Origin: Rhizobium bangladeshense
GTDB taxonomy: Bacteria > Pseudomonadota > Alphaproteobacteria > Rhizobiales > Rhizobiaceae
Direction: 5' to 3'
DNA: 64,000 nt
Assembly (NCBI RefSeq): GCF_017357245.1
Contig: NZ_CP071612.1
Coordinates: 4,205,501-4,269,500, forward strand
In this document: positions 10,501 through 18,197 of the stretch, piece after piece
How positions within the stretch are numbered: the first letter of the stretch is position 1
Layout: each line of letters begins with the position of its first letter
Program-made: the position numbers and the translations under genes
The notes under the pieces: generated by a model
The model's database searches: none
What the model was told of the DNA's origin: nothing
The model's input: the letters and a program-made list of their open reading frames with translations, nothing else

Positions 10501-13058
10501 CCCGTGTCACCCTGCATGCGAAGAACGGTAAGGTGGTCGACCAGATCAACCGCGCCGTTGCCCTCTTTGCACCTTCGAAGGACGAACTGCAGGAGATGGA
10601 GCGCGCCGAGCGCAACAGGGCGCCGGTCAAGCGCATCGCACCGGTGCCGCCGCCTGTGGTGCCGGCAGTTGCCATCGAGGAGGAAGGCGACCTCGACTTC
10701 TGGAACGGCATTGGCGGCTTTGCCCGCGACGGCCGCGAATATGTCGTTCGCTTGCCGGGAGGTCATGCGACGCCACAGCCGTGGATCAACGTCATCTCCA
10801 ACGACAGGTTCGGTTTCCACGTGTCTGCCGAAGGCGCAGGCTTCACCTGGAGCGTCAATTCGCGCGACTACCAGCTGACGTCCTGGTCGAACGATGCGGT
10901 GGTCAACCGCTCGGGCGAGGCCTTTTATCTCGCCGATCTCGAAAGCGGCGCCGTCATGACGCCGTTCGCAGCGCTTTCGCGCCGGCCGGATATTCGTTTC
11001 GAAGCCCGCCACGGGCTGGGCTATTCCGTCTTCTCCACCGTTCAGCACGAGATCGCGCTCGAGCTGACGCAGACGATAGACCGCGAGAAGCCGGTAAAGC
11101 TGCAGCGCCTGCGCCTGCGCAACACCGGCTCGATCGGCCGCAAGCTGCGTCTCTACGGTTACGTCGAATGGGTGCTTGGCAACAATCCGGGTCGCACGGC
11201 GCCATTCATCCTGTCGAGACATGATGAGGAGACAGGGGCGCTGTTTGCCACCAATCCCTACAGCATCGATTTTTCCAACCGAACCGCCTTCTTCGCGGCG
11301 AGCGAGACGCTTTCGAGCTTCTCGGCAAGCCGGCGCGAATTCATCGGCAAGGCGGGAACGATCCAGATGCCCCACGCCGTCACCTCCGCAGCACCGCTTT
11401 CGGGCGCCACCGAACTCGATGGCGATCCGGCTGCGGCTCTGGCGATCGACATCGAACTCGGGGCCGGCGAGGAGCGCGACTTCACCTTCTTCCTCGGCGA
11501 TACGCCAACGGAAGAAGAAGCGCGCGCCTTGATCGGCGATATAAGCAAGTCTTCGTTCGACGATGCCGTCGAGGGAAATCGCGCCTTCTGGCGGGATTTC
11601 ACCGGCAGGCTGCAGATCTCGACGCCGGATCGCGGGATGAACAATCTCGTCAACACCTGGCTGCCCTATCAGAGCCTCGGCTGCCGCATTATGGCTCGGA
11701 CCGCCTTCTACCAGGCAAGCGGCGCTTTCGGTTTCCGTGACCAGTTGCAGGACACGCTGGCCTTCCTGCTACACGAACCCTCGATCGCCCGGCGGCAGAT
11801 TCTGAATGCCGCCTCACGGCAGTTCCGGGAAGGCGACGTTCAGCATTGGTGGCTGCCGGGAACGGGTGCGGGCGTTCGCACCTTGATCTCCGATGACGTC
11901 GTCTGGCTGAGCTACGCGATCCAGCATTATTGCAGCGTCACCGGCGACAAGAGCGTGCTCGACGAGGAGCTTGCCTTCCTGGAGGGTCCCGCTCTTCTCG
12001 AAGGTCAGCACGACTCTTTCTACAAGCCGGAGATTTCGGAGGAAAAGGCAAGCGTCTACGAACATGCGGCGCTGGCGCTGGATGTCGCCATCGCCCGCAA
12101 GGGCGCAAATGGTCTGCCGCTGTTCCTCGGCGGCGACTGGAACGACGGCATGAACCGCGTCGGCATCGGCGGGCGCGGCACCAGCGTCTGGCTCGGCTGG
12201 TTCCTGGCCGGTGCATTGCGCGCCTTTATCCCCTATGCCGAAGAGCGCGGCGACATGGCCCGTGTAAAACGCTGGTCGGCACATCTCGCCGAATTGAAGA
12301 AGGCGCTGGAAACTGCTGCGTGGGACGGCAGCTACTATCGCCGCGGCACGTTTGACGACGGCGCATTGCTCGGCTCCAAGGAGAGCCCGGAATGCCGGAT
12401 CGACTCGATCGCACAATCCTGGAGCGTTCTATCTGGAGAGGGCGACTCAGCCCGCGCTGAAAAGGCGATGGATGCCGTGCTTGACCAACTGGTCGATGAG
12501 GAGGCACGCATCATCCGGCTGTTCACGCCGCCTTTCGTCAACTCCGCCAGGGATCCCGGTTACATCAAGGCCTACCCGCCGGGCGTACGCGAAAACGGCG
12601 GGCAATATACCCATGCCGCGACCTGGGTGGTTATGGCGCTCGCGGAACTGAAGCGCGGCGACGATGCGCTGCGCTGCTTCCAGATCCTCAATCCGATCAC
12701 GCATGCGCTCGACAAGACTTCGGCCGAACAATATCGGGTCGAACCCTATGTCGTGGCAGCCGACGTCTATGGGCATGAGCCCTATACGTCGCGCGGCGGC
12801 TGGACCTGGTATACTGGGTCGGCCGGCTGGCTCTACCGGGCCGCCGTCGAGGGCATTCTCGGCATTCGCTTGAAGGACGGCCGGCTCTATGTGCGCCCGT
12901 CGCTCCCGTCGGAATGGGACGGTTTTGCGGCGGAGGTAGAGCGGAGCGGCGTCAAATACCGCATTTCGGTCTCAAAAGCGTCCAATGCCAGCGGCTACAC
13001 TCTGTCGATCAACGGCAGCGAAGTCGCCGATCCCGAAGAGGGATATCCGCTCGGATAA
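4539..13058 (+). CDS. ndvB: Cyclic beta-1,2-glucan synthase NdvB (ChvB)
   Basis: Giant inner-membrane enzyme that initiates, elongates and cyclises the periplasmic beta-1,2-glucan from UDP-glucose; it is needed for osmotic adaptation and nodule invasion in rhizobia. The ATG at 4539 gives 2839 residues, close to the known NdvB/ChvB size of about 2830. Two membrane helices lie near residues 405-460, then the glycosyltransferase 84 domain with the acceptor/metal motif LDADTR near 621 and RQHRWARGDW near 770. More helices lie at about 808-860 and 937-977. The C-terminal half contains the GH94-type (cellobiose-phosphorylase-like) modules that set ring size, ending with GGDWNDGM near 2530. No strong ribosome site precedes the ATG. 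opgC follows and ndvA lies nearby. Confidence 0.97.
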   Translation: MSIAYLTPSPSRESETKQIDHNDSIRSTYLSIEDIKAMGEAVARNGVNKLPAFAAFDFFARHKENEKEILRVYRTTATDVEAGETITPAAEWLLDNHYIVEEAIQEVRRDFPRRFYRELPTMRVGGVDIPRTLVLAWLYVAHTHSTVSQESLTALVDGFQTSETLRIGELWALPSLVRYVLVENLRRISSRVEASRRLRRRANEAADELVRLTDPAKAAAYLKTLEPLAEDNTFSTQFLYRLRDGSQTSSLAITWLDQRLEELGRNTEEATTAEHSRLSSGNVTMGNIIRSLREIDDTEWSVWVEQVSHVDKLLWEHSDYGILDSGSRNKYRKQIEKLAKRSPLTEMQIAQLALDMTEGAKASGKPQPHEPNVGGFLSGAQRPQLEARANYRPTFTQHFVRVVRRFNWLAIALPVMLLTIIAMAIVGRFMASAGMGAIEIAVLLIMFSLPASEGATGLFNTLLSFFVTPARLVGYEFKEGIPEDARTLLVVPCLISNRDSVDDQVRNLEVHYLANPRGEIYFALLSDWPDSDVEETPADLEVLDYARREIANLSARYAYDGKTRFYLLHRRRLYNPSEGVWMGWERKRGKLHELNMLLRGDRDTTYLPGANTVPANVQYVMTLDADTRLMRDAVTKLVGKLYHPINRPVINPKTGRVESGYGVLQPRVTPSLTTGKDASVFQRVFSINRGLDPYVFTVSDVYQDLAGEGTFTGKGLYHVDAFEASLKGRIEENSVLSHDLLEGSMARCALVTDLELVEDFPIRYEVETSRQHRWARGDWQLLPYMFNPKYGVTALGRWKMFDNLRRSLTPIAWFFASVLGWYFMGPLGALVWQILLIFCLFVAPTLSLINGIIPRTSDIVARAHLYTVWSDITAANAQVALRIVFIADSAAMMADAIGRSLYRLFVSRKLMLQWRTAASVQAGGQGTLASYYKQMWHAPVLALLALGFAALPGDNAFLVGIPFALLWILSPVVAWYVSQSAETEDRLEVADSVSSELRKIARRTWRYFETFTTPEQNYLPPDNIQETPHVIVAARTSPTNIGVYLLSVVSGRHFGWFSFEETIERLEQTIATIDKMEKFRGHLFNWYHTDTLQTLGPRYVSAVDSGNLAGHLIAVSSACRNWAEAPSAHMQGNLDGVGDTAGILGEVLADLPDDRKTVRPLRRRLEERIIGFQNALAAVKREHEFASIRIINLAVLARDIEKLAANLDHEVKSKQSEEVTQWAASLVKVCEAHISDSTFDLSKVDALRPRLVALRDKARDLAFSMDFGFLFRPERRLLSIGYRVESGELDQACYDLLASECRLTSLFGIAKGDLPTEHWYRLGRQVVPVGSRGALVSWSGSMFEYLMPPLVMQERGGGILNQTNNLVVVEQMNYARKLGIPWGISEAAFNARDHNLNYQYTNFGVPTLGLKRGLGHNAVIAPYASLLASQYDPPGALENLQRLRKVGALGKFGFHDAVDFTPTRVPEGKKCAVVYNYYAHHHGMSIAAVANVAFNGHLRELFHSDPVIEAAELLLQEKAPRDIPVMSGKHESDTPASIQDDLLRPEIRKISDPLSRDRELVFLSNGHYSLMLTATGAGYSRWNGLSVSRWKADPTEDRWGTFIFLRDTATNEWWSATAEPKGVEGEKIKVEFADEKAQFTKTVGDLTSEVECIIATEHDAEARRVTLLNMGTEDRFIEVTSYLEPVITSDDTDNAHPAFARMFIKTEIGKRGDVIRAERNKRDPNEPNISIAHLIVDNAGDTRHTEFETDRRKFIGRGRSLADAAAFDPGATLSGSDGFMLDAVMSLRRTVRVPAGKKVSVFFWTIAAPSRDEVDKAVNRYRHPDAFNHELVQAWTRTQVQMRHVGVTSQQAAAFQHLGRYLVYPDMQLRKDEATVEAGLQSQSALWPLAISGDFPIFTLRVNDDMDLDIAREALLAQEYLRSRGVTADLVIMNERASSYAQDMQHALDAMCENVRRIGQADGLRQHIFAVRKDLMEEGTYNALIAASRVTLHAKNGKVVDQINRAVALFAPSKDELQEMERAERNRAPVKRIAPVPPPVVPAVAIEEEGDLDFWNGIGGFARDGREYVVRLPGGHATPQPWINVISNDRFGFHVSAEGAGFTWSVNSRDYQLTSWSNDAVVNRSGEAFYLADLESGAVMTPFAALSRRPDIRFEARHGLGYSVFSTVQHEIALELTQTIDREKPVKLQRLRLRNTGSIGRKLRLYGYVEWVLGNNPGRTAPFILSRHDEETGALFATNPYSIDFSNRTAFFAASETLSSFSASRREFIGKAGTIQMPHAVTSAAPLSGATELDGDPAAALAIDIELGAGEERDFTFFLGDTPTEEEARALIGDISKSSFDDAVEGNRAFWRDFTGRLQISTPDRGMNNLVNTWLPYQSLGCRIMARTAFYQASGAFGFRDQLQDTLAFLLHEPSIARRQILNAASRQFREGDVQHWWLPGTGAGVRTLISDDVVWLSYAIQHYCSVTGDKSVLDEELAFLEGPALLEGQHDSFYKPEISEEKASVYEHAALALDVAIARKGANGLPLFLGGDWNDGMNRVGIGGRGTSVWLGWFLAGALRAFIPYAEERGDMARVKRWSAHLAELKKALETAAWDGSYYRRGTFDDGALLGSKESPECRIDSIAQSWSVLSGEGDSARAEKAMDAVLDQLVDEEARIIRLFTPPFVNSARDPGYIKAYPPGVRENGGQYTHAATWVVMALAELKRGDDALRCFQILNPITHALDKTSAEQYRVEPYVVAADVYGHEPYTSRGGWTWYTGSAGWLYRAAVEGILGIRLKDGRLYVRPSLPSEWDGFAAEVERSGVKYRISVSKASNASGYTLSINGSEVADPEEGYPLG

Positions 13059-13096
13059 AAGCGTTTCTTCACGCTGACATCACGGCGTTTGGCGAG

Positions 13097-13122
13097 CGGC
13101 CAAAAGGGAACCCTTTTGGCCG
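13097..13122. repeat. 12-bp perfect inverted repeat between ndvB and opgC
   Basis: CGGCCAAAAGGG, two bases, then CCCTTTTGGCCG. There is no T run after it on either strand, so it is more likely an intercistronic mRNA hairpin (processing or partial attenuation) than a full terminator. It sits 39 bases after the ndvB stop and 38 bases before the opgC start. Confidence 0.6.
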
Positions 13123-13159
13123 TCGTCGCGTTTGCAAGTCGGACAACAGGAGACACCCC

Positions 13160-14398
13160 ATGGCAAGCACGCTGACCGAAGCCATCGGCGCCAAGCGCAG
13201 TTCCCTCTCCGCAGCTGCGCCGGGGCGCGATACACGGCTTGACGTGCTGCGTGGCCTGGCCCTGATCATGATCTTCATCAATCATGTTCCCGGACAGATC
13301 TTCGAATATGTCACGACGAAGAATTTCGGCTTCTCCGATGCCGCGGAAGCCTTCGTGCTGATATCGGGCATTGCCGTCGGCCTCGCTTACGGGAGCCGCT
13401 TCGAACCGGGCAAGCGGCTCGCAACGGCGGTCAAAGCGGCAAAGCGGGCATTCACGCTCTACCTCGCCCATATGATCACGACATTCATGACGCTGGCGCT
13501 GTTCATCTGTGGTGCCTGGCTGTTTCACCGGCCGGGGCTGCTGGTCGAGATCAATATCCTCGCGGTCCTGATGAACCTGAAGGAAGGTATTCCAGCGCTG
13601 CTGCTGCTCGGTCATCAGATCGGCTACAACAATATCCTGCCGATGTATGGCGCGCTGCTGCTGATGGTGCCGATCATCCTGCTTCTCAACGAGCGAAGCC
13701 CGCTTCTGGCGCTCGCCGTTTCCGGCACGGTCTGGCTGCTGGCCGGCATTTACGAGGTGGCGCCGCACAATATGCTGATAGAGGGCTACTGGTTCCTCAA
13801 TCCGCTCTCCTGGCAGTTCCTGTTTTCGATTGGTATCGTTTCGATCCTTCATATCAAGCGCGGCGGCACGATCCCGCGGCATCCGTTGTTGCTTGCGGCT
13901 GCCGCCTTCTATGTCCTGCTGTCCTTCGTCTGGGTAACCGGCCATCTTTGGATTTTCGGCAACTCGCTGGCAGCGCTCGGCCTGCCCACGGTCATCACCG
14001 GTTTCGACAAGACCTTCCTGTCGTTGCCGCGGCTGTTGCATGTTCTGGCGCTGACTTATCTTATCATCAGCATCCCGGCCTTCTCGCGCATCCTGCGGCG
14101 CCCCTCTGAGCACCCGCTGACCATCCTCGGCCGCCATTCGCTGAACATCTTCGTCGCCGGCACAATCCTCGCCATGATCGGCCAGGTCGTGCTCTATATC
14201 ACCAACAAGGACCCGCTGGTCGGCCCGCTCTTCGTCATATCAGGCATCGCGACGCAATTCGCCTATGCCTACTACCTCGAGCACAAGCGTCAGCTGGGCA
14301 AAACCAAGAACAAGCTGGTGACGGAGATTGCCACCGTCCCGGTGCCTGTGCGGGTCGGCGGAGCGGCGAATACCTATCGCCGGACCAATCGGAAATAG
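13160..14398 (+). CDS. opgC: OpgC-family membrane acyltransferase, likely cyclic-glucan succinyltransferase
   Basis: 412 residues from the ATG at 13160, which has AGGAGA five to ten bases upstream; the frame is open further back inside ndvB but that part is not coding. The protein opens with RLDVLRGLALIMIFINHVPG, the conserved N-terminal signature of OpgC/acyltransferase-3-like proteins, and has about ten membrane helices. In Rhodobacter OpgC and Brucella Cgm, this family succinylates periplasmic glucans. Its position right behind ndvB supports the same role: making the cyclic glucan anionic. The product assignment rests on family plus context; the acyl donor is inferred. Confidence 0.85.
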   Translation: MASTLTEAIGAKRSSLSAAAPGRDTRLDVLRGLALIMIFINHVPGQIFEYVTTKNFGFSDAAEAFVLISGIAVGLAYGSRFEPGKRLATAVKAAKRAFTLYLAHMITTFMTLALFICGAWLFHRPGLLVEINILAVLMNLKEGIPALLLLGHQIGYNNILPMYGALLLMVPIILLLNERSPLLALAVSGTVWLLAGIYEVAPHNMLIEGYWFLNPLSWQFLFSIGIVSILHIKRGGTIPRHPLLLAAAAFYVLLSFVWVTGHLWIFGNSLAALGLPTVITGFDKTFLSLPRLLHVLALTYLIISIPAFSRILRRPSEHPLTILGRHSLNIFVAGTILAMIGQVVLYITNKDPLVGPLFVISGIATQFAYAYYLEHKRQLGKTKNKLVTEIATVPVPVRVGGAANTYRRTNRK

Positions 14399-14434
14399 AG
14401 ATCCACCGGCCTGATTGAACTTTAATGCTGTGGC

Positions 14435-14788
14435 TCAATTCTTATGAACGAGAATATTCACCAGCCGGCCGAAAGGATCGCGCACATAGAAGCGCCTGAC
14501 GCCCCAGACTTCGTCGGCCGGACCGTATTCGATCGGAACGCCGGCGGCAGACATCGCCTCGAAAGCGGCATCCAGGTCATCGACCTCGATGGAGAGATCG
14601 GGCACCGGGGTCCCGGAGCCGCCCTGGCTGGCGACGCTGAGCTGAACCTTCATGGAAGTATCCGCGCCGAACGTCACGATCCAGCCGAGATCCATGATCA
14701 GATCGAGCCCGAGAATATTCTGATAAAAGCGTCGGGCAGCCATGATGTCAGGCGCCTCAATATTGGCGACGATGCGTAAGACTTTCAT
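14435..14788 (-). CDS. VOC (glyoxalase/bleomycin-resistance) family protein
   Basis: 117 residues from the ATG at 14788, preceded on the minus strand by AGGAG with seven bases of spacing; this beats the upstream ATG at 14845. It is a single vicinal-oxygen-chelate fold with one pair of beta-alpha-beta-beta-beta modules (IEAPDIMAARRFYQNILGLD ... FYVRDPFGRLVNIL). Metal ligands are not complete by eye: the second-module Glu is replaced in the VNIL strand. It may bind a small hydrophobic or antibiotic-like ligand rather than act as a glyoxalase. It is convergent with opgC and unrelated in obvious function to the glucan genes around it. Confidence 0.8.
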   Translation of the reverse strand: MKVLRIVANIEAPDIMAARRFYQNILGLDLIMDLGWIVTFGADTSMKVQLSVASQGGSGTPVPDLSIEVDDLDAAFEAMSAAGVPIEYGPADEVWGVRRFYVRDPFGRLVNILVHKN

Positions 14789-15066
14789 GTCGCTCTCCTG
14801 AATACCGGGTAGCCAGAGCTTAGAGGGGATCGGCGCGGTGATCAATCAGCCGTCCGGCGCCAGACATGTTGTGCCCTCTGACGACCGCCTCTGCACCGCC
14901 GACATCATCATGAAAAGCGAGACTTGCAGGAGAACTACGCTGCGCGAAACCGCAGACCTTAAGGAAGCTTGCCGCACCCGACTACTCTTCGGCGCACCGG
15001 GCTTCGCCTCCAATCTCGCCGAGTGAGCTGACGGACATAGGGAGCCACGCGCAGCCCTCCAAACAG

Positions 15067-15099
15067 AATAAGGCCGGAAGAGCGCCCGCCCTTCCGGCC
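15067..15099 (-). terminator. Rho-independent terminator of ndvA
   Basis: On the minus strand a 9-bp stem GGCCGGAAG / CTTCCGGCC with a 10-base loop, followed by TTATTCTGTTT. It lies 22 bases past the ndvA stop. Confidence 0.8.
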
Positions 15100-15120
15100 C
15101 TATATTGATATTCGAAGCGC

Positions 15121-16884
15121 TCAGGCGGCTTCGGTGGTGTGGGCCTTGCGGACTTCTTCGTCCGTCAGGATGCCGCTGGCGCGCAACAGAGCGGCGAAGC
15201 GGCCGTTGCTGTGACTGAGCTCATCGAAGCCGCCCTGCTCGACGACACGCCCGTTATCAAGGAAGAGCACCATATCGGCTTCGCGGACCGTCGAGAGGCG
15301 GTGGGCGATGATGAAGGTGGTGCGGTTCTGCCGCAGATTGTCGATTGCGGCCTTAACGCGGGCTTCAGTCTCCACATCGAGCGCCGAGGTCGCCTCATCC
15401 AGCACGAGGATCGGCGCATCCTTGAGGATGGCGCGGGCAATCGCTATACGCTGACGCTCACCACCAGAGAGCTTGTTGCCGCGTTCGCCGACATGGGTAT
15501 CGTACCGATCCTGGCGGGTCTCGATGAAGTCGGCAGCGGCGGCGGCTTCCGCCGCACGGCGCATTTCCTCCTCGCTCGCGCCTTCGCGGCCGAGGCGGAT
15601 ATTGTCGCTGATCGAACGGTTCAGCAGGCCCGCATCTTGGAAGACCGTAGCGATATGGCGACGCAGTGACTTCCGGGTCACCTTGGTGATGTCGGTTCCG
15701 TCGACGAGGATCTGGCCGCCCTGCGGGTCGTAGACGCGCTGCAGCAGGTTGACCAGCGTTGTCTTGCCGGCTCCGGTCGGGCCGACGATGGCAACCGTCT
15801 GGCCTGCCTTTACCGAGAAGGAGACATTGTGCAGGCCCTGCGAGCTGTTGCCGAAGCCGAAGGAGACGTCGCGGAATTCGACAGCACCCTTGACGTTCTT
15901 GATCTCGCTATTGCCGGCCGGCTCTTCACGGTCGCGCACCGAATCTTCCAGCGTATAGAAATCCTGGAGCTTGGAGCGGGCCTCGAAGATCTGCGTGGCG
16001 AATTGACGCATCAGGTCGAGACGGGCGATCAGCAGGTTGGCAAAGCCAATGAAGGCAATGACATCGCCGACGCGCAGCTCGCCGGACTGAACAAGCATCG
16101 TGCCGATGATCAGAACCACCATCATCGCGATGGTCGAGGCCATGCGGTTCAGCGCGCTGGCAAGCGCCCACCAGTCGAGCACCGGATACTGCGCTTCGAG
16201 CAGCCGGTTGGCAAAGGATTTCAATGCCTTGGTTTCAGCCTCGATGCGGTTGTAGCTATGCAGAACGGAAACGTTGCTGATCGAGTCGCTGACATGCGAG
16301 AAGACGGTATGGTAGTGGTTTTCCACCGAAGCCTGACCATCCTTGGTTCGGCTCATGACCACGCGGCCGATCAGCCAATAGGCAATGCCAAGCACGATGA
16401 GCACGGCGGAAAGGCGCAAGTCCATCGATATTGCAGTCGGCACCAGCAGGGCCAAAGCAATGACCGTCGACAGGTGGTTGCGCATGAATTCGAGCCATAG
16501 GCCGAACAGCGTCTCGCAGGCACGCAGCAACGTATGCAGCGCGTTGGAGGTGCCGCGCTGATGGTGCCAAGCAAGCGGCATGGAAATGATCCGGCCGAAA
16601 GCTTCCGTCAGCAGGGTTGCCCGCCGGCCATGAGCAAGCCGGTCGGCCTCGCGGGACACCAGAACGAAGGCGACGGTGTTGAATACGGCGAAGGCGGCCC
16701 ACATGAAAAGAATGGGTTTAACTTCGCCCTTGCCCGAGATCGCATCGATGATGCGACCGAACAGGATCGGTTCCGCAATGGTGATGGTCGCCAGAACAAT
16801 GTTGGCGATAACGACCAGGGATACGCGGAGCTTGTAAGCGCCAAGATAGCGCAGAGCTCTTGCATAGACCTTGAATAGCGACAC
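15121..16884 (-). CDS. ndvA: Cyclic beta-1,2-glucan ABC exporter NdvA (ChvA)
   Basis: Fused membrane and ATPase half-transporter that moves cyclic glucan from cytoplasm to periplasm, acting as a homodimer. I place the start at the GTG at 16884 (VSLFKVYARALRYLGAYKLR, 587 residues) because AAGAGG sits six bases upstream of it. An ATG at 16902 would add six residues and is the alternative. Six membrane helices occupy roughly the first 300 residues. The nucleotide-binding domain has GPTGAGKT, LSGGERQR and LVLDEATSALD. It faces away from ndvB/opgC across the VOC gene, so it is not cotranscribed with the synthase. Confidence 0.96.
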   Translation of the reverse strand: MSLFKVYARALRYLGAYKLRVSLVVIANIVLATITIAEPILFGRIIDAISGKGEVKPILFMWAAFAVFNTVAFVLVSREADRLAHGRRATLLTEAFGRIISMPLAWHHQRGTSNALHTLLRACETLFGLWLEFMRNHLSTVIALALLVPTAISMDLRLSAVLIVLGIAYWLIGRVVMSRTKDGQASVENHYHTVFSHVSDSISNVSVLHSYNRIEAETKALKSFANRLLEAQYPVLDWWALASALNRMASTIAMMVVLIIGTMLVQSGELRVGDVIAFIGFANLLIARLDLMRQFATQIFEARSKLQDFYTLEDSVRDREEPAGNSEIKNVKGAVEFRDVSFGFGNSSQGLHNVSFSVKAGQTVAIVGPTGAGKTTLVNLLQRVYDPQGGQILVDGTDITKVTRKSLRRHIATVFQDAGLLNRSISDNIRLGREGASEEEMRRAAEAAAAADFIETRQDRYDTHVGERGNKLSGGERQRIAIARAILKDAPILVLDEATSALDVETEARVKAAIDNLRQNRTTFIIAHRLSTVREADMVLFLDNGRVVEQGGFDELSHSNGRFAALLRASGILTDEEVRKAHTTEAA

Positions 16885-17268
16885 GTCTAACCTCTTGTGC
16901 ATCTGCGAAAACGGGAATGGTGCGATGCTATAGAAGGCTACCTGAACCGGCGATTAACGGAGTATCCGGGGTTCAATCCGCGGGCAGTTGAGCCTGATCT
17001 CCCTACCGCAGCATCGGCAGATTAGAAGCTGTCTCAACAGGATAGGACAGAAGGTCGTTCGCGGGTTCTCCAGATTTTCTGAATCGGGGTCTGGCATCTG
17101 AAGGCCGGCAGGATTATATCGACGACAATTTGCGCTTGCATTTTAATCAATGTTTAGCGCAGCATTAAATTAAAGACTGCATTTTTTGAAGAAGACCGTT
17201 TCGCGACCAGTCTGAACAGCCGCCAACGGCCTCGATGCGGACATCCGGTCCGGACAAGGGGCGCTTTT
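16885..17268. other. Divergent intergenic region between ndvA and the luxR-type gene
   Basis: 384 bp without a gene. The half next to the regulator is strongly AT-rich (about 17140-17195, with TTAATCAATG, ATTAAATTAAAG and a T6 run), as expected for a promoter region. I see no clear lux-box palindrome. Confidence 0.4.
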
Positions 17269-18024
17269 GTGAAAATTAATTCATTAATTCAATTGCTTGT
17301 AATTTTGGAAGAGTGCCCAAATCCGGACGCCGTCGTCACTGAACTCGAGCAGGTCCTCCACAGTTCGGGTTTTGAATACTATGGTCTGCTACGGCATTTG
17401 CAGCAAATTCCGGCGCAGCAGGCCTCGGAACTGCGCGCCGCGCCACTAGCCGGCCGCTGGCCGGAACAATGGCTTCAGATATATGCCGCCAAAAAGTATG
17501 TCCGGATCGATCCGATGGTGCGCTATCTCGCTCATGCGCAGCGGCCTTTCCGCTGGCGGGAGAGCATGGCAGCTTTCCACGGTGACGCGCATCAGCGGCG
17601 CATGGAGCAGATGATGGTCGACGCCTTCGGCCACGGATTGGAGGACGGCTATCTCTTTCCGATTCATGGACGCGGCGGCATTCTGGGCAGCCTCAGCCTC
17701 GGCGGCAAGCCGATCGACTTGTCGCCGGTGGAAATCGCGCTGCTCGAAGCCGTGGCTCGCAAGGCCTTCTGGCGATTGCTCGACCTGACAGGCGAGGCTG
17801 AGGCGCTGGAAACAGTGCTGCCGACCGAGACGCCCCTGACGCGGCGGGAGATGGAAATCCTGCACTATCTCGCGGAAGGCATGACGTCGATGGAGATCAG
17901 CAAGATGCTGAAGATCTCAAACCATACCGTCGACTGGTACATGAACGGTCTGCAGGACAAGCTGAAGGCGAAGAACAGGCAGCAGGCAGTCGCGCTTGCC
18001 TTCCGTCACGGTCTGATAAGCTAG
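17269..18024 (+). CDS. expR: LuxR-family quorum-sensing regulator, ExpR-like
   Basis: 251 residues from a GTG start with AAGGGG eight bases upstream. The N-terminal autoinducer-binding domain keeps the acyl-homoserine-lactone pocket residues (W..Y in WLQIYAAKKY, then DP and FRW). The C-terminal domain is a LuxR helix-turn-helix (LTRREMEILHYLAEGMTSME ... SNHTVDWYM). In Sinorhizobium meliloti expR lies directly next to pyc, and the same arrangement here supports orthology. ExpR controls exopolysaccharide and, in R. leguminosarum, links the cin and rai systems. No luxI-type synthase gene is adjacent, which also fits ExpR. Confidence 0.8.
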   Translation: MKINSLIQLLVILEECPNPDAVVTELEQVLHSSGFEYYGLLRHLQQIPAQQASELRAAPLAGRWPEQWLQIYAAKKYVRIDPMVRYLAHAQRPFRWRESMAAFHGDAHQRRMEQMMVDAFGHGLEDGYLFPIHGRGGILGSLSLGGKPIDLSPVEIALLEAVARKAFWRLLDLTGEAEALETVLPTETPLTRREMEILHYLAEGMTSMEISKMLKISNHTVDWYMNGLQDKLKAKNRQQAVALAFRHGLIS

Positions 18025-18197
18025 GCTTCGCCTTATCATCCCACTGAAAGCGCTGCATACTATCGATCGACATGCGCTGGCATGGCGAGAAAGTGCATTT
18101 CGCAGTCGCAAGAGAAATTGAACTTCCCGTGACAAGAAGTTAAGAATTTTCTTCGCGGGTGCAGCATGCCCGTGTCTGAACGACGGAGGAGACCGTT

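Noticed and set aside
8529..11375. 948-codon open frame antisense to ndvB
   Set aside because: It mirrors the strong third-position G/C bias of ndvB, has no ribosome site and no recognisable domain; similar long antisense frames lie over pyc (18594-20444) and other genes.
14838..15026. 62-codon plus-strand ORF between the VOC gene and ndvA
   Set aside because: It starts at a GTG without a ribosome site, has no domain, and runs up to the ndvA terminator.
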